DNA of 34,848 nucleotides from Actinomycetota bacterium (GTDB lineage: Bacteria > Actinomycetota > Geothermincolia > Geothermincolales > RBG-13-55-18). Where the stretch lies: NCBI GenBank assembly GCA_013178005.1, contig JABLXL010000038.1, positions 1-34,848 on the forward strand. The letters run 5' to 3'. Every line of letters begins with the position of its first letter. Positions within the stretch are counted from its first letter, which is position 1. This document shows positions 1 to 8,053 of the stretch, in pieces. A program made the translations under genes and the position numbers. Under the pieces are notes generated by a model that saw nothing but the letters and a program-made list of their open reading frames with translations, did no database searches and was not told the origin of the DNA.

Positions 1-86
1 AGGGATCGCCGTGGACGAATGGGGATTCGCTTCATCCCGCCACGGAACTCCCGGCGGTTCCCTGCCCGGCATAATTGGCTGCGCCG
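1..86. repeat. 86-bp direct repeat, copy 1
   Basis: This stretch reappears at 133-218 with a constant offset of 132 bases and no gaps; about 75 of 86 positions agree and the last 40 are identical. No gene is visible in it. It may continue to the left of the window, so a longer tandem array cannot be excluded. Confidence 0.8.
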
Positions 87-132
87 CAAATAGGGATACC
101 GACAGGGCGCCGCGACCTCGCTCCTGAAGGCG

Positions 133-218
133 AGGGATCGCCGCGGACAGACGGGAACCCGCTTCAGCCCATCACGGCACTCCCGGCGGTTCCCTGCCCG
201 GCATAATTGGCTGCGCCG
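133..218. repeat. 86-bp direct repeat, copy 2
   Basis: Second copy of the repeat at 1-86. It ends 11 bases before the sigma-28-like promoter of the flgM-like gene. The 46 bases between the copies are unrelated to the repeat. Function unknown. Confidence 0.8.
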
Positions 219-228
219 TATTTACCGT

Positions 229-256
229 TAAAAACCAGGCCTTCAGGTGACGATAT
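229..256 (+). promoter_or_regulatory. Sigma-28 (FliA/SigD)-like promoter
   Basis: TAAA at 229-232 and GACGATAT at 249-256, 16 bases apart, resemble the SigD pattern TAAA-N(14-16)-GCCGATAT (7 of 8 in the -10 part). The predicted transcription start near 263 lies just ahead of the ribosome binding site at 271-276. Control of an anti-sigma-28 gene by sigma-28 itself is a known feedback arrangement. Confidence 0.5.
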
Positions 257-282
257 AAATAATGGTTGAAGGAGGTCGAGAG

Positions 283-534
283 ATGTTGTCGGAAGCGAGC
301 CAAGGCGGCGAGAAATCGCATATGGGGTCCGGCATGACGCGGGAGTTGGGATACGCCGCCCCGGTGGGAACGGAGACCCTCGAGATGGTCAGGGGGTTGA
401 TGAAGCCGCCCGAGGTGCGCGAGGAACTGGTGGTTCCCCTCAAGGAAGCCGTCGCCGGCAATCATTACCGTGTCCCGGTCGAGCTTGTCGCGCAGCGCAT
501 CATCGAGAGCTGGACCTCCTGTACGCTCAATTGA
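283..534 (+). CDS. flgM: FlgM-like anti-sigma-28 factor
   Basis: Small protein of 83 residues. Its C-terminal half has the FlgM signature: an LKEAVAGNHYRVPVELVAQ segment (family pattern: helix, then I-x-x-G-x-Y-x-V, then a helix ending in VA), preceded by a flexible N-terminus. FlgM holds sigma-28 inactive until the flagellar hook is complete. The ATG at 283 is chosen because GGAGGT lies at 271-276 with a 6-base spacer; the in-frame ATG at 262 lacks such a site and would sit at the predicted transcription start. No other flagellar gene is visible here, but in many Gram-positive genomes flgM lies upstream of hpf-secA-prfB, as here. The product could also act on another sigma factor. Confidence 0.7.
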   Translation: MLSEASQGGEKSHMGSGMTRELGYAAPVGTETLEMVRGLMKPPEVREELVVPLKEAVAGNHYRVPVELVAQRIIESWTSCTLN

Positions 535-644
535 AACCGCCCGAAGGGCCAGGTGAAAGCCATGGCGCCCGCACGCTTGTGGCACAAGGGCCCTTCAATT
601 CGAAAGCATCTCCAGATAAGGGAACCGGCCGTGCGGCCATGGCG

Positions 645-650
645 TATAAT
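645..650 (+). promoter_or_regulatory. -10 box (TATAAT) for the RNA upstream of hpf
   Basis: Perfect TATAAT, without a convincing -35 box 17 bases upstream. Transcription would start near 656, where the structured region begins. The stretch 535-644 between flgM and this box shows no gene. Confidence 0.4.
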
Positions 651-655
651 GTAAC

Positions 656-1054
656 GGGAAGGCTTCTGCCCGGGTCTGTGGTTGAAAGTCGATGCCAGCC
701 GCAGGCGAAACGACCCACGTAAGCCAACTCTTGGTTGGTGAGCATGGTGCGGCTTAGGGGTAAGTCCTGCCCGGCATCAAGCCGGAGAAGCGTAGTAGTG
801 GAGGGCCCGGGGTCTTTCCGGAGAAGAGCCCGCCCTCTGCGAGCCGTTCAGCAGGCGAGTGTGGGGGCAAAGACCAGGTCAGCCGGGTTACGAGGCCTTC
901 CCTTCAACTACCCGCGTGTTGGCATCGGGTCGATGGTGTGTTAGGCTAATGCGAGTCGGAGAACGGAAACCGGGCCGGGTCCCGGGCGTGGCTCAGTCCC
1001 ATATAACGGTCTCGATGAAGGCCCATACCGCGAGCAACCTGGTATGGGTTTTTT
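656..1054 (+). ncRNA. Probable raiA-type structured RNA
   Basis: About 400 bases without a credible gene, lying directly upstream of hpf (raiA family), where the raiA RNA motif of Firmicutes and Actinobacteria is found. Structure seen: GCCCGGG at 668-674 can pair with CCCGGGC at 981-987 and close the whole region; GTCG/CGAC flanks a GC-rich loop near 690-715; a CCAAC/GTTGG hairpin lies near 724-738; GAGGG/CCCTC pairs near 800-838. A TATAAT box precedes it and an intrinsic terminator ends it. The raiA identity rests on position and structure, not on a covariance-model match. It could be a stable RNA or a regulatory leader of hpf. Confidence 0.55.
1022..1054 (+). terminator. Intrinsic terminator between the RNA and hpf
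   Basis: Perfect 8-bp stem (1022-1029 with 1041-1048) with an 11-base loop, then six T residues (1049-1054). It ends 25 bases before the hpf start codon, so it either ends the upstream RNA or acts as an attenuator for hpf. Confidence 0.85.
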
Positions 1055-1079
1055 CGCTGAAAGGAAGGGAGCGAGAGAT

Positions 1080-1622
1080 ATGCAGATGATCGTCAAGGGG
1101 AAGAACCTGGAGGTAACCGACGCCCTGCGCGCCTATGCCCTGGAAAAGGTGGGCAAGGTGGAAAAATACCTCGATCGCATCACCAAGACCGAGATCGAGA
1201 TGAGCGTGGAGAAAAACCCCAAGATCCCCGACAACCAGGTGGTCGAGGTCACCATATTCTCGAGCGGTCCCGTGATCCGGGCAAAGGAGTGCTCGACCGA
1301 CATGTACCAGGCCATCGACCTGGTGGCGGGCAAGCTCGAACGCCAGGCGCGCAAGGTCAAGAAGAAGCTCATCGACCGTTCCCACCACGTGAAGAAAGCT
1401 CCTAAGGGCATGGCCGTGGAAGGGGAGGAAGAGGAGCCGGAGCCGGTGATCGTGAAGACCAAGAGTTTCCCCCTCAAGCCCATGACTCCGGAGGAGGCTT
1501 GCCTTCAGATGGACCTGGTGGGCCACGATTTCTTCGTCTTCGTCAACGCCGAAACGGAGGAGACCAACGTGGTTTATCGAAGAAAGGATGGGAACTACGG
1601 TTTGATTGAGCCCGGGGGTTGA
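1080..1622 (+). CDS. hpf: Ribosome hibernation promoting factor, long form
   Basis: HPF of 180 residues. Residues 1-100 form the ribosome-binding YfiA/RaiA domain, starting MQMIVKGKNLEVTDALRAY with the basic KVKKKLIDR helix. A charged linker follows, then the C-terminal dimerisation domain (KSFPLKPMTPEEACLQMDLV, FFVFVNAE, VYRRKDGNYGLIEP). Long HPF dimerises 70S ribosomes into inactive 100S particles in stationary phase. The ATG at 1080 is preferred because AGGAAGG lies at 1062-1068; ATG 1086 is an alternative. An upstream in-frame ATG at 1044 lies inside the terminator and is rejected. The gene heads the conserved hpf-secA-prfB order, here interrupted by two HD-domain genes. Confidence 0.96.
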   Translation: MQMIVKGKNLEVTDALRAYALEKVGKVEKYLDRITKTEIEMSVEKNPKIPDNQVVEVTIFSSGPVIRAKECSTDMYQAIDLVAGKLERQARKVKKKLIDRSHHVKKAPKGMAVEGEEEEPEPVIVKTKSFPLKPMTPEEACLQMDLVGHDFFVFVNAETEETNVVYRRKDGNYGLIEPGG

Positions 1623-1623
1623 T

Positions 1624-1698
1624 ATGCGAAAGCTCCTGGACATGGCGCGCCAGGTCCTGGACTACGTCATCAGGCGGGGCGCCACCATGCGTCCCTGA
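1624..1698 (+). CDS. Possible 24-residue small protein
   Basis: A short reading frame starts one base after the hpf stop codon and would encode a basic, amphipathic 24-residue peptide beginning MRKLLDMARQV. It lies between hpf and the HD-GYP gene with only a G-rich stretch as ribosome binding site. It may be translated by coupling to hpf or be chance. No family recognised. Confidence 0.2.
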   Translation: MRKLLDMARQVLDYVIRRGATMRP

Positions 1699-1724
1699 GG
1701 GGGCGTCGCGGGAAAGGCCATCTC

Positions 1725-3347
1725 ATGGACATAAGGATGAAGGCGGCGGCGGGAGCGGGCCTCGTGGGCTCTATCGCGGTCATCCTCTATCTCACCCTGG
1801 CGGGGGATCTTTCGGTTTACTGGTTCTCGGTGGCGGTGCTGGGAGCCCTCATGGTGGTATGCGAGACCATGGGGGAGAGGATGGCCTCAGGGGGTCGCTC
1901 TACCTACGGGATAATCGTCATCTTCGCCGCGGTGGTTTCCCTGAACACGCCATCGGCCATGATCGTGGCGCTTTGCGGGGCTTTTCACCTGCATATGCTG
2001 GAGCGCAGGGAAGATCCCTGGGAGCTCGCCCTCGCCGGTTCCACCTACGCCATCTGCGCCTGGGCCTCCTCGGCGGTTTATCATGCCCTCGGCGGCGCCT
2101 CGCGGGCCTTCACCTTCTCGGGCGCCATGCGTTCGCTGCTGCCGCTCCTGGTGGCGGCGGGGGTTTTCTGGATGCTGAACACCCTGGCCGTGGGGCTGGC
2201 GCTGCGCTGGCGCGACGGCGTCGAGCCCGCGAGGTTCCTGTTAGGCGACGCCCTGAAGCTGCTCCCCAACCATTTCCTGTACGCGCTCATCGGGCTGGGA
2301 ATGGGGGTCATCTACGCTCAGAACGCCTTTCACGTCGCCATGGACCTCGAGGGAAGGCCGCTTCTGGACGCGGGAGGCAACCAGGTCATCCTGGGCTCGG
2401 TGGCGGAGTCGATACGCGGCTTATTCGCGGTGATGGCCCTCACGGCCATACTGGGGGTCGCCTGGTATTTCAGCGGCAAGAACATCGCCCTCCTGGAATC
2501 CTACGACCGCAGCATGGAGGTGCTGGTGACGCACCTGGAGAGGCGCGAGCCCTACCTTGACGGCCACGCGGTGAGGGTCGCCGAGCACGCGGCGCGCATC
2601 GCCGAAAGGCTGAGGTTGCCCATCTACGAGGTCAAACGATTGCGCCACGCCGCCCTCCTCCACGATCTGGGGCGGCCCGCCATACCGCTGGAGGTCCTGT
2701 TGCAGAGGTCTCCGTTGAGCGAAGAGGAATTCGAGCGCGTGAAGTCGCATCCCCTTGAGGGCGCCTCCCGGCTCGAGGAGGTATCGTACCTCTCGGATAT
2801 GGCGGAGGCGGTGAGGCACCACCACGAGTATTACGACGGAGGGGGGTATATCGACGGGTTGAAGGGAGAGACCATACCCCTTTCCGCGCGCATCCTGGCG
2901 GTGGCGGACGCCTATGACGCCATGGTCCATCCCCGCCCATGGAGGGACGCCAAGACCCACGAGGCGGCCCTGGCCGAGTTGCGCGAGAACGCCGGCCGCC
3001 AGTTCGACCCGGAGATAGTGGAACATTTCATCGCCTCCCTGCAGGTGGAGGGGACCGGCGCGGAGCGGAGGGCGGAACGCCGTGCGGCCGTGTCCGAGGA
3101 AAGCGTTTCCGTGGAAGCGGAGACGCGAGTCGAGGAGGAAGCGCGTAGGCCGGCGCCGGAACGCAAGCGTCGGGCGAAAAGGCGCGAGGAGATCCTGAGG
3201 GAGCGCCGCGAGGCCCGGGAACGCCTGGAGCGCGAGGCCATGCGGCGTCTGGAGGAGGATGGCGGCTCGACCCCGGCGCGAGGCGAAACGGGTGACGAGG
3301 AAGGCAGAGGATACGAAGCGGCGTCCGGAGAGGAGGAGGAGCGATGA
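1725..3347 (+). CDS. Membrane-anchored HD-GYP-type phosphohydrolase
   Basis: Protein of 540 residues. About six hydrophobic helices span residues 8-250. A cytoplasmic HD-GYP-like domain covers about 260-435, with HAVRVAEHAARIA, the metal-binding His-Asp pair at about 313-314 (HDLGRPAIP), HHE at about 366-368 with DGGGY, and VADAYDAM. HD-GYP proteins usually degrade cyclic di-GMP. Two signature residues differ: the Lys after HDxG is Arg and GYP is GYI, so activity and substrate are uncertain. Residues 440-540 are an Arg/Glu-rich tail, probably a charged coiled coil. The stop overlaps the next gene's start (ATGA), so the two are translationally coupled and may act as a pair. Confidence 0.85.
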   Translation: MDIRMKAAAGAGLVGSIAVILYLTLAGDLSVYWFSVAVLGALMVVCETMGERMASGGRSTYGIIVIFAAVVSLNTPSAMIVALCGAFHLHMLERREDPWELALAGSTYAICAWASSAVYHALGGASRAFTFSGAMRSLLPLLVAAGVFWMLNTLAVGLALRWRDGVEPARFLLGDALKLLPNHFLYALIGLGMGVIYAQNAFHVAMDLEGRPLLDAGGNQVILGSVAESIRGLFAVMALTAILGVAWYFSGKNIALLESYDRSMEVLVTHLERREPYLDGHAVRVAEHAARIAERLRLPIYEVKRLRHAALLHDLGRPAIPLEVLLQRSPLSEEEFERVKSHPLEGASRLEEVSYLSDMAEAVRHHHEYYDGGGYIDGLKGETIPLSARILAVADAYDAMVHPRPWRDAKTHEAALAELRENAGRQFDPEIVEHFIASLQVEGTGAERRAERRAAVSEESVSVEAETRVEEEARRPAPERKRRAKRREEILRERREARERLEREAMRRLEEDGGSTPARGETGDEEGRGYEAASGEEEER

Positions 3348-4705
3348 GCGAGAGGCGCATGAAAGCCCTGCGCTTCCTTTCCGTCCTGCTCTTCTTGACG
3401 GTCATCGTGGTATGCGCGCCCTTCGTGAAGTGGGGCGACATCGACCCCGCGCGCACCTTCGGACTCGCCGCCATACTGGCTTTCCTGGAGGCATGGAGGG
3501 TTCAGTTCCCGTGGGGCAGGCCGCTGCGCCTGGGGATGGCGGCCATCCTTTGCGTCATCGCCATAAGGCCGTTGCCGGAAGCGGTTTTCATCTTTCTGCT
3601 CGGAAGTCTGGTGGGACGGGCCTTCTCCCGTCTGCAGCGCTCGGGAGAGGGCGATTTCCTGCACATCATCCAGCGCACCTACATCGTTGCCCTGGCGGGG
3701 CTTATCTATCGCCTGGTGGCCTTCGCGGGCTGGGACATGACCTGGAATCCCTACCCTGCGTACTTCGGCAACCTGCCCGACGGCAACGTGTTTCTTACTT
3801 ATTACAACCCCGTGGTGCTCCACCGCGCGCTGGTTTTTCCGGCGGCGTTCTTGCTCATGGCGCTGGTCTTCTATCTGGGCGAGGTGATCACCTCCTCGGT
3901 GGAGACGGGGATCCTGCTGGCGGGTAACTGGCGGGTCATCTTGCCCCAGCATATGCGGCAGACCTTCCCCGCCTACCTCGCCATCAGCGGCGCGGGGGCG
4001 TTGATGGCCCTGTATTTTCCGCGCCTGCCCTGGTTCAACTTCCTGGTGTTCATGGTGCCGCTCCTTTTGGTGCGCATGGAGTCCAACCGCGATAAGGAGC
4101 TGGACGAACGTTACTTCCAGACCATGCGCATAATCGGCGACGCCTTCGACCTGGCGCGCGGGATGCCTGGACATTCGGGCAGGGTGAGCAACCTGGCCGC
4201 GGAGGTGGCGCGGGAGATGGGCGTCTCGGCGGAGGAGACGCGCAACATCCGCTACGCAGCGGCGCTGCACGACATCGGCCACATCGAGTTCGAGGCCGAG
4301 GAGAAAGCGGAGGCGCACGCCGGAAGGGGAGCGGAGGTGCTGGAGGAGGTGCCCCGGCTGCGTCCCATTGCCCATATCGTGCGCCACTCCCACCCCACCT
4401 CGGATGAGGAAGGCGGCATGGGCAAGGTGCCCGTGGGGTCCAGGATCATCAGCGTGGTGAGCGATTACGATGTCCTGACCAACCATCCCAAGCGCAAGCT
4501 GCCGCAGAAAGAGGCCCTGGAGGAGATGGGGCTCGAGCGGGGCAAGAGGTACGATTCCATCGTCCTGCGCACCCTCTCCCAGGTGCTTGAAACCCAGGCC
4601 AGGGCGCGCCGGCGCCCGGAGCGCGAGATCAGGCAGCGGGCCAAGGTGCTCGAGGAAGAGGAGCTCAAGGAGAGCCTGGAGGAGATCTTCAGGGAAGGGG
4701 ATTAG
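3344..4705 (+). CDS. Membrane protein with a divergent HD domain
   Basis: Protein of 453 residues coupled to the preceding gene by a 4-base overlap. Residues 8-245 contain six to seven hydrophobic helices. The HD domain (about 255-410) keeps a His in GHSGRVSNLA and the His-Asp pair at about 309-310 (HDIGH), with VRHSHP and VVSDYDVLT further on. The HHE...GYP half typical of HD-GYP enzymes is missing. The C-terminus is a charged Glu/Arg-rich helix similar in character to the neighbour's tail. The pair looks like a duplication in which this copy diverged towards another substrate or a regulatory role. Function is not assigned beyond membrane HD superfamily. Confidence 0.8.
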   Translation: MSERRMKALRFLSVLLFLTVIVVCAPFVKWGDIDPARTFGLAAILAFLEAWRVQFPWGRPLRLGMAAILCVIAIRPLPEAVFIFLLGSLVGRAFSRLQRSGEGDFLHIIQRTYIVALAGLIYRLVAFAGWDMTWNPYPAYFGNLPDGNVFLTYYNPVVLHRALVFPAAFLLMALVFYLGEVITSSVETGILLAGNWRVILPQHMRQTFPAYLAISGAGALMALYFPRLPWFNFLVFMVPLLLVRMESNRDKELDERYFQTMRIIGDAFDLARGMPGHSGRVSNLAAEVAREMGVSAEETRNIRYAAALHDIGHIEFEAEEKAEAHAGRGAEVLEEVPRLRPIAHIVRHSHPTSDEEGGMGKVPVGSRIISVVSDYDVLTNHPKRKLPQKEALEEMGLERGKRYDSIVLRTLSQVLETQARARRRPEREIRQRAKVLEEEELKESLEEIFREGD

Positions 4706-5159
4706 CCGGGCGCGCCGCGATTGGCGAGAGACGCAAAGGCTACCCCCCAATCTCCCCCGCGGCAAGGCGTGACGGGCGGTGGTCATACCAGGAAAGTCTA
4801 CGGCCATAAAGCAGGGGAAGAAGCCGCCGAAACCCGCGCCACATTACGGATGGTGGCCTATATACGGATTATCTGTGGCCGTGGTCATATTCAGGGATTG
4901 AAGGAGCGATTCGTGGGCGCCCGTGGGTCGTGAAGATCGCGCCACGCGAAGACCCGAGCGCTATCTGGAGACCTGAGGTGATCATTCTAACGTGATCGGC
5001 TGTGCACGGGATTAAACGAGCCTTCCGCCGTTCTCGGAGATGCCATGCCCGAAGAGGCCCGCATATTGAAAGACGTGCCGCTTACATGGCATGGTAAGGA
5101 TGCGGGGGCAAGGACCCGCGTGCCGACCTTGACGGGATAGAGAAGAAAAGGAGAAAGCG
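4706..5159. other. 454-bp intergenic region before secA
   Basis: No convincing gene on either strand. A short inverted repeat, GATCA/TGATC, sits around 4981-4998. ATGCCATG near 5040 recurs inverted as CATGGCAT near 5085, and GCGGG/CCCGC pairs near 5103-5119. A weak -35-like TTGAAA is at 5066-5071. It probably holds the secA promoter and leader, but no box is good enough to call. Confidence 0.4.
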
Positions 5160-7778
5160 TTGCGCAATCCCCTGGGGAAGATACTGCGCATGGGAGAGAG
5201 GAAGCGGCTGGAGCAGCTCTCCGCCGTGGTCCAGGAAGTCAACGCCCGGGAGCCGGAGATGCAGCGGCTCTCCGATGCCGAGCTGGCCGCCCTCACCGGC
5301 GACTTCAAGGGCAGGCTCGAAAGGGGAGCGTCCCTGGACGAACTCCTCCCCGAAGCCTTCGCCGCGGTGCGGGAAGCGGCGGTGCGCACGTTGGGGCAGC
5401 GGCATTTCGACGTGCAGGTGATGGGAGGCGTGGTCCTCCACCAGGGCTGTATCGCCGAGATGAAGACGGGCGAGGGCAAGACCCTGGTGGCCACCTTGCC
5501 CGTTTACCTCAATGCCCTGGAGGGCAAGGGCGTCCACGTGGTGACGGTCAACGATTACCTGGCGCGGCGCGACAGCGAGTGGATGGGGGTCATATACCGT
5601 TTCATGGGGCTCTCGGTAGGCCTCATCCAGGCCCAGATGCCCAAGGAGGAAAGGTACAGGGCTTACCGCGCGGACGTCACCTATGGGACCAACAACGAGT
5701 TCGGCTTCGACTACCTCAGGGATAACCTGGAGATCAGCCACGAGCGGCGGGTGCAGCGGGGGCACCATTACGCCATCGTGGACGAGGTGGACTCCATCCT
5801 CATCGACGAGGCCAGGACGCCCCTTATCATCTCGGGCGCGGCCGAGGAATCGGCGAAGCTGTACCGTCAGTTCGCGCAGGTCGCGCCGAGGCTGAAGGCG
5901 GGGGAGGACTACGAGGTGGAGGAGAAGACCCGCACCGTTTCCATCACCGAGGAGGGCATCCACAAGGTGGAATCCATCCTGGGCCTGGATAACCTCTACG
6001 ACCACCTCAACACCCCCCTGGTGCACCACCTCCAGAACGCCCTCAAGGCCAAGGAGCTTTACCGGCGCGACGTCGACTACGTGGTGACCGATGGCCAGGT
6101 GGTCATCGTGGACGAGTTCACGGGGCGCCTCATGCCCGGCCGTCGCTGGAGCGACGGGCTTCACCAGGCGGTGGAGGCCAAGGAGGGCTTGAGGGTGCGC
6201 CAGGAGAACCAGACCCTGGCCACCATCACCCTGCAGAACTATTTCCGCATGTACGAAAAACTGGCGGGCATGACGGGAACGGCGGCCACCGAGGCCGCGG
6301 AGTTCGAGGAGATATACGGGCTGGAGGTGGTGGTGATCCCCACCAACCTGCCCATGATCAGGACGGACCACAACGACGTCATCTACAAGACGGAGGAGGC
6401 CAAGTTCCGCGCCGTGGTGGAGGACATCGTTTCCTGCCACGAGCGCGGCCAGCCAGTGCTGGTGGGGACCATCTCCATCGAGAAATCGGAGCGCCTTTCG
6501 GCCATGCTCAAGAAGCGGGGGATACCCCACGAGGTGTTGAACGCCAAGCACCACGCGCGCGAGGCGGAGATCGTGGCCCAGGCGGGACGCCTGGGGGCGG
6601 TGACCATCGCCACCAACATGGCCGGGCGCGGCACGGACATCATGCTGGGAGGAAACCCGGAGATGCTGGCCCGGCGGAAGCTGGCGGGCAAGGAGGAGGT
6701 GAGCGAGGAGGAATACCGCGCGGTGCTCGAGGAGACGCGCAGGGAATGCGAGGAGGAGAAGAAAAAGGTCATAGAGCTTGGCGGCCTCTACGTCCTGGGC
6801 ACCGAGCGCCACGAGGCCCGGCGCATCGACAACCAGCTCAGGGGCCGCTCCGGTCGCCAGGGCGACCCGGGCATGTCGCGTTTTTACCTCTCCCTGGAGG
6901 ACGACCTCATGCGCATCTTCGCCTCCGGCACCGTCGCCTCGCTCATGGACCGCCTGCGCCTGCCCGACGACCACCCCATCGAGAACAAGATGGTTACCCG
7001 GGCCATAGAGACGGCGCAGAAGAACGTGGAGGCCAACAATTTCGAGGTGCGCAAGAACCTCCTCAAGTATGACGACGTCATGAACACGCAGCGCGAGGTC
7101 ATATACGGCGAGAGAGACCGCATCCTCCAGGGGGAGGACCTCCACGCCCGCGTGGAGGAGATGATCCCCGACGCCATCGAGGCGATACTCGAGCGCCACA
7201 TCGACCCGGACGAGTACCCGGAGAACTGGGACCTCGAAGGCCTTTTCCGCGCCCTGAAAGCGTTCTACCCGGCCACCTTCGGACCAGGGGAGATAGACAT
7301 CAAGGCCTTGACCTACCAGGGCCTGCGGGACGCGCTGGTGGAGGACGCCCTGGAGGTATACAAGGCCAGGGAGGAGGAATTCGCCGCCACGGGGCGCGAC
7401 ATCCGGGACATCGAGCGCCTGGTGATGCTGCGGGTGATAGACAACCGCTGGCGGGATCACCTGTACGACATGGACCACCTGCGCGACAGCGTGGGGTTGC
7501 GGTCCTTCGCGGGGCGCGACCCGCTGGTGGAATACCAGAACGAGGCCTTCTCGTCCTTCCAGGAGCTCACCGCGGGCATCCAGGAGGAGTTCCTGCGCTA
7601 CATGTTCCACGTCCAGGTGGCGAAGGCCGAGGAGCGGCCCTCCCTGCGCGTGGTGGAGGGGAGCGGGAAGGAGGGCGGGACAGGGAAGCCCGGGGCGGCG
7701 CGCTCCCAGAAGGTGGGAAGGAACGCCCCCTGCCCCTGCGGGAGCGGGAAGAAGTATAAGTTCTGCTGCGGCTCCTGA
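5160..7778 (+). CDS. secA: Preprotein translocase ATPase SecA
   Basis: SecA of 872 residues, the usual size for Gram-positive-type SecA. It drives secretory proteins through SecYEG using ATP. Walker A (TGEGKT) is at about 103-108, the [16 protein letters not shown] stretch at about 207-222, the second motor domain has [14 protein letters not shown] and [11 protein letters not shown], and the C-terminus ends in a zinc-binding [13 protein letters not shown] motif (about 857 on) for SecB or ribosome contact. The start is TTG at 5160: AAGGAG at 5148-5153 with a 6-base spacer supports it, and the N-terminus matches the family. The first ATG (5190) would remove ten residues. Confidence 0.97.
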   Translation: MRNPLGKILRMGERKRLEQLSAVVQEVNAREPEMQRLSDAELAALTGDFKGRLERGASLDELLPEAFAAVREAAVRTLGQRHFDVQVMGGVVLHQGCIAEMKTGEGKTLVATLPVYLNALEGKGVHVVTVNDYLARRDSEWMGVIYRFMGLSVGLIQAQMPKEERYRAYRADVTYGTNNEFGFDYLRDNLEISHERRVQRGHHYAIVDEVDSILIDEARTPLIISGAAEESAKLYRQFAQVAPRLKAGEDYEVEEKTRTVSITEEGIHKVESILGLDNLYDHLNTPLVHHLQNALKAKELYRRDVDYVVTDGQVVIVDEFTGRLMPGRRWSDGLHQAVEAKEGLRVRQENQTLATITLQNYFRMYEKLAGMTGTAATEAAEFEEIYGLEVVVIPTNLPMIRTDHNDVIYKTEEAKFRAVVEDIVSCHERGQPVLVGTISIEKSERLSAMLKKRGIPHEVLNAKHHAREAEIVAQAGRLGAVTIATNMAGRGTDIMLGGNPEMLARRKLAGKEEVSEEEYRAVLEETRRECEEEKKKVIELGGLYVLGTERHEARRIDNQLRGRSGRQGDPGMSRFYLSLEDDLMRIFASGTVASLMDRLRLPDDHPIENKMVTRAIETAQKNVEANNFEVRKNLLKYDDVMNTQREVIYGERDRILQGEDLHARVEEMIPDAIEAILERHIDPDEYPENWDLEGLFRALKAFYPATFGPGEIDIKALTYQGLRDALVEDALEVYKAREEEFAATGRDIRDIERLVMLRVIDNRWRDHLYDMDHLRDSVGLRSFAGRDPLVEYQNEAFSSFQELTAGIQEEFLRYMFHVQVAKAEERPSLRVVEGSGKEGGTGKPGAARSQKVGRNAPCPCGSGKKYKFCCGS

Positions 7779-7810
7779 GGACCGCCGGCGCCCGCCGCAC
7801 GCCCACGGTT

Positions 7811-7826
7811 ACAACCCGCGGGTTGT
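7811..7826. promoter_or_regulatory. 16-bp perfect palindrome upstream of prfB
   Basis: ACAACCCGCGGGTTGT is fully self-complementary and lies 33 bases after the secA stop. No T-run follows, so it is not a standard terminator. It could be an operator or RNA hairpin. The 275-bp gap between secA and prfB holds no gene. Confidence 0.35.
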
Positions 7827-7946
7827 CCCGTTTACCGCTTGCGGGATGGGCGAAACGCATCTTGGGTATGCGCCCGCCGGATGGCCAGCCCCCGGGCAGC
7901 CGGAGGTTTGAGGGCATTCCCGGGAGGCCGCCTGACCCCCTGCCGA

Positions 7947-7961
7947 ATCCGTTAAACGGAT
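7947..7961. promoter_or_regulatory. 15-bp palindrome upstream of prfB
   Basis: ATCCGTT-A-AACGGAT, a perfect inverted repeat with one central base, about 93 bases before the prfB start. It resembles an operator for a dimeric regulator; no regulator gene is adjacent. Confidence 0.3.
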
Positions 7962-8053
7962 GGCGCGAGTGGACGGGAAGGCTATCGCGGCTACACGACA
8001 GGAAAAGGGGCCCGCGGCGACGGGCTGGGGCAAGGGACGAAAAGGAGGGAGAC

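Noticed and set aside
535-1060. Group II intron or RNase P RNA upstream of hpf
   Set aside because: No domain V pattern, no intron-encoded protein and no RNase P core motifs; the raiA position explains it better.
1044-1079. Earlier in-frame ATG for hpf
   Set aside because: It lies inside the stem and T-run of the terminator, and the HPF family starts at the 1080 position.
5082-7610. 842-codon open frame antisense to secA
   Set aside because: SecA on the plus strand is complete with all motifs. The antisense product is a His/Leu/Val-rich shadow typical of GC-rich genes. The same applies to the antisense frames over tig, clpX and the HD genes.
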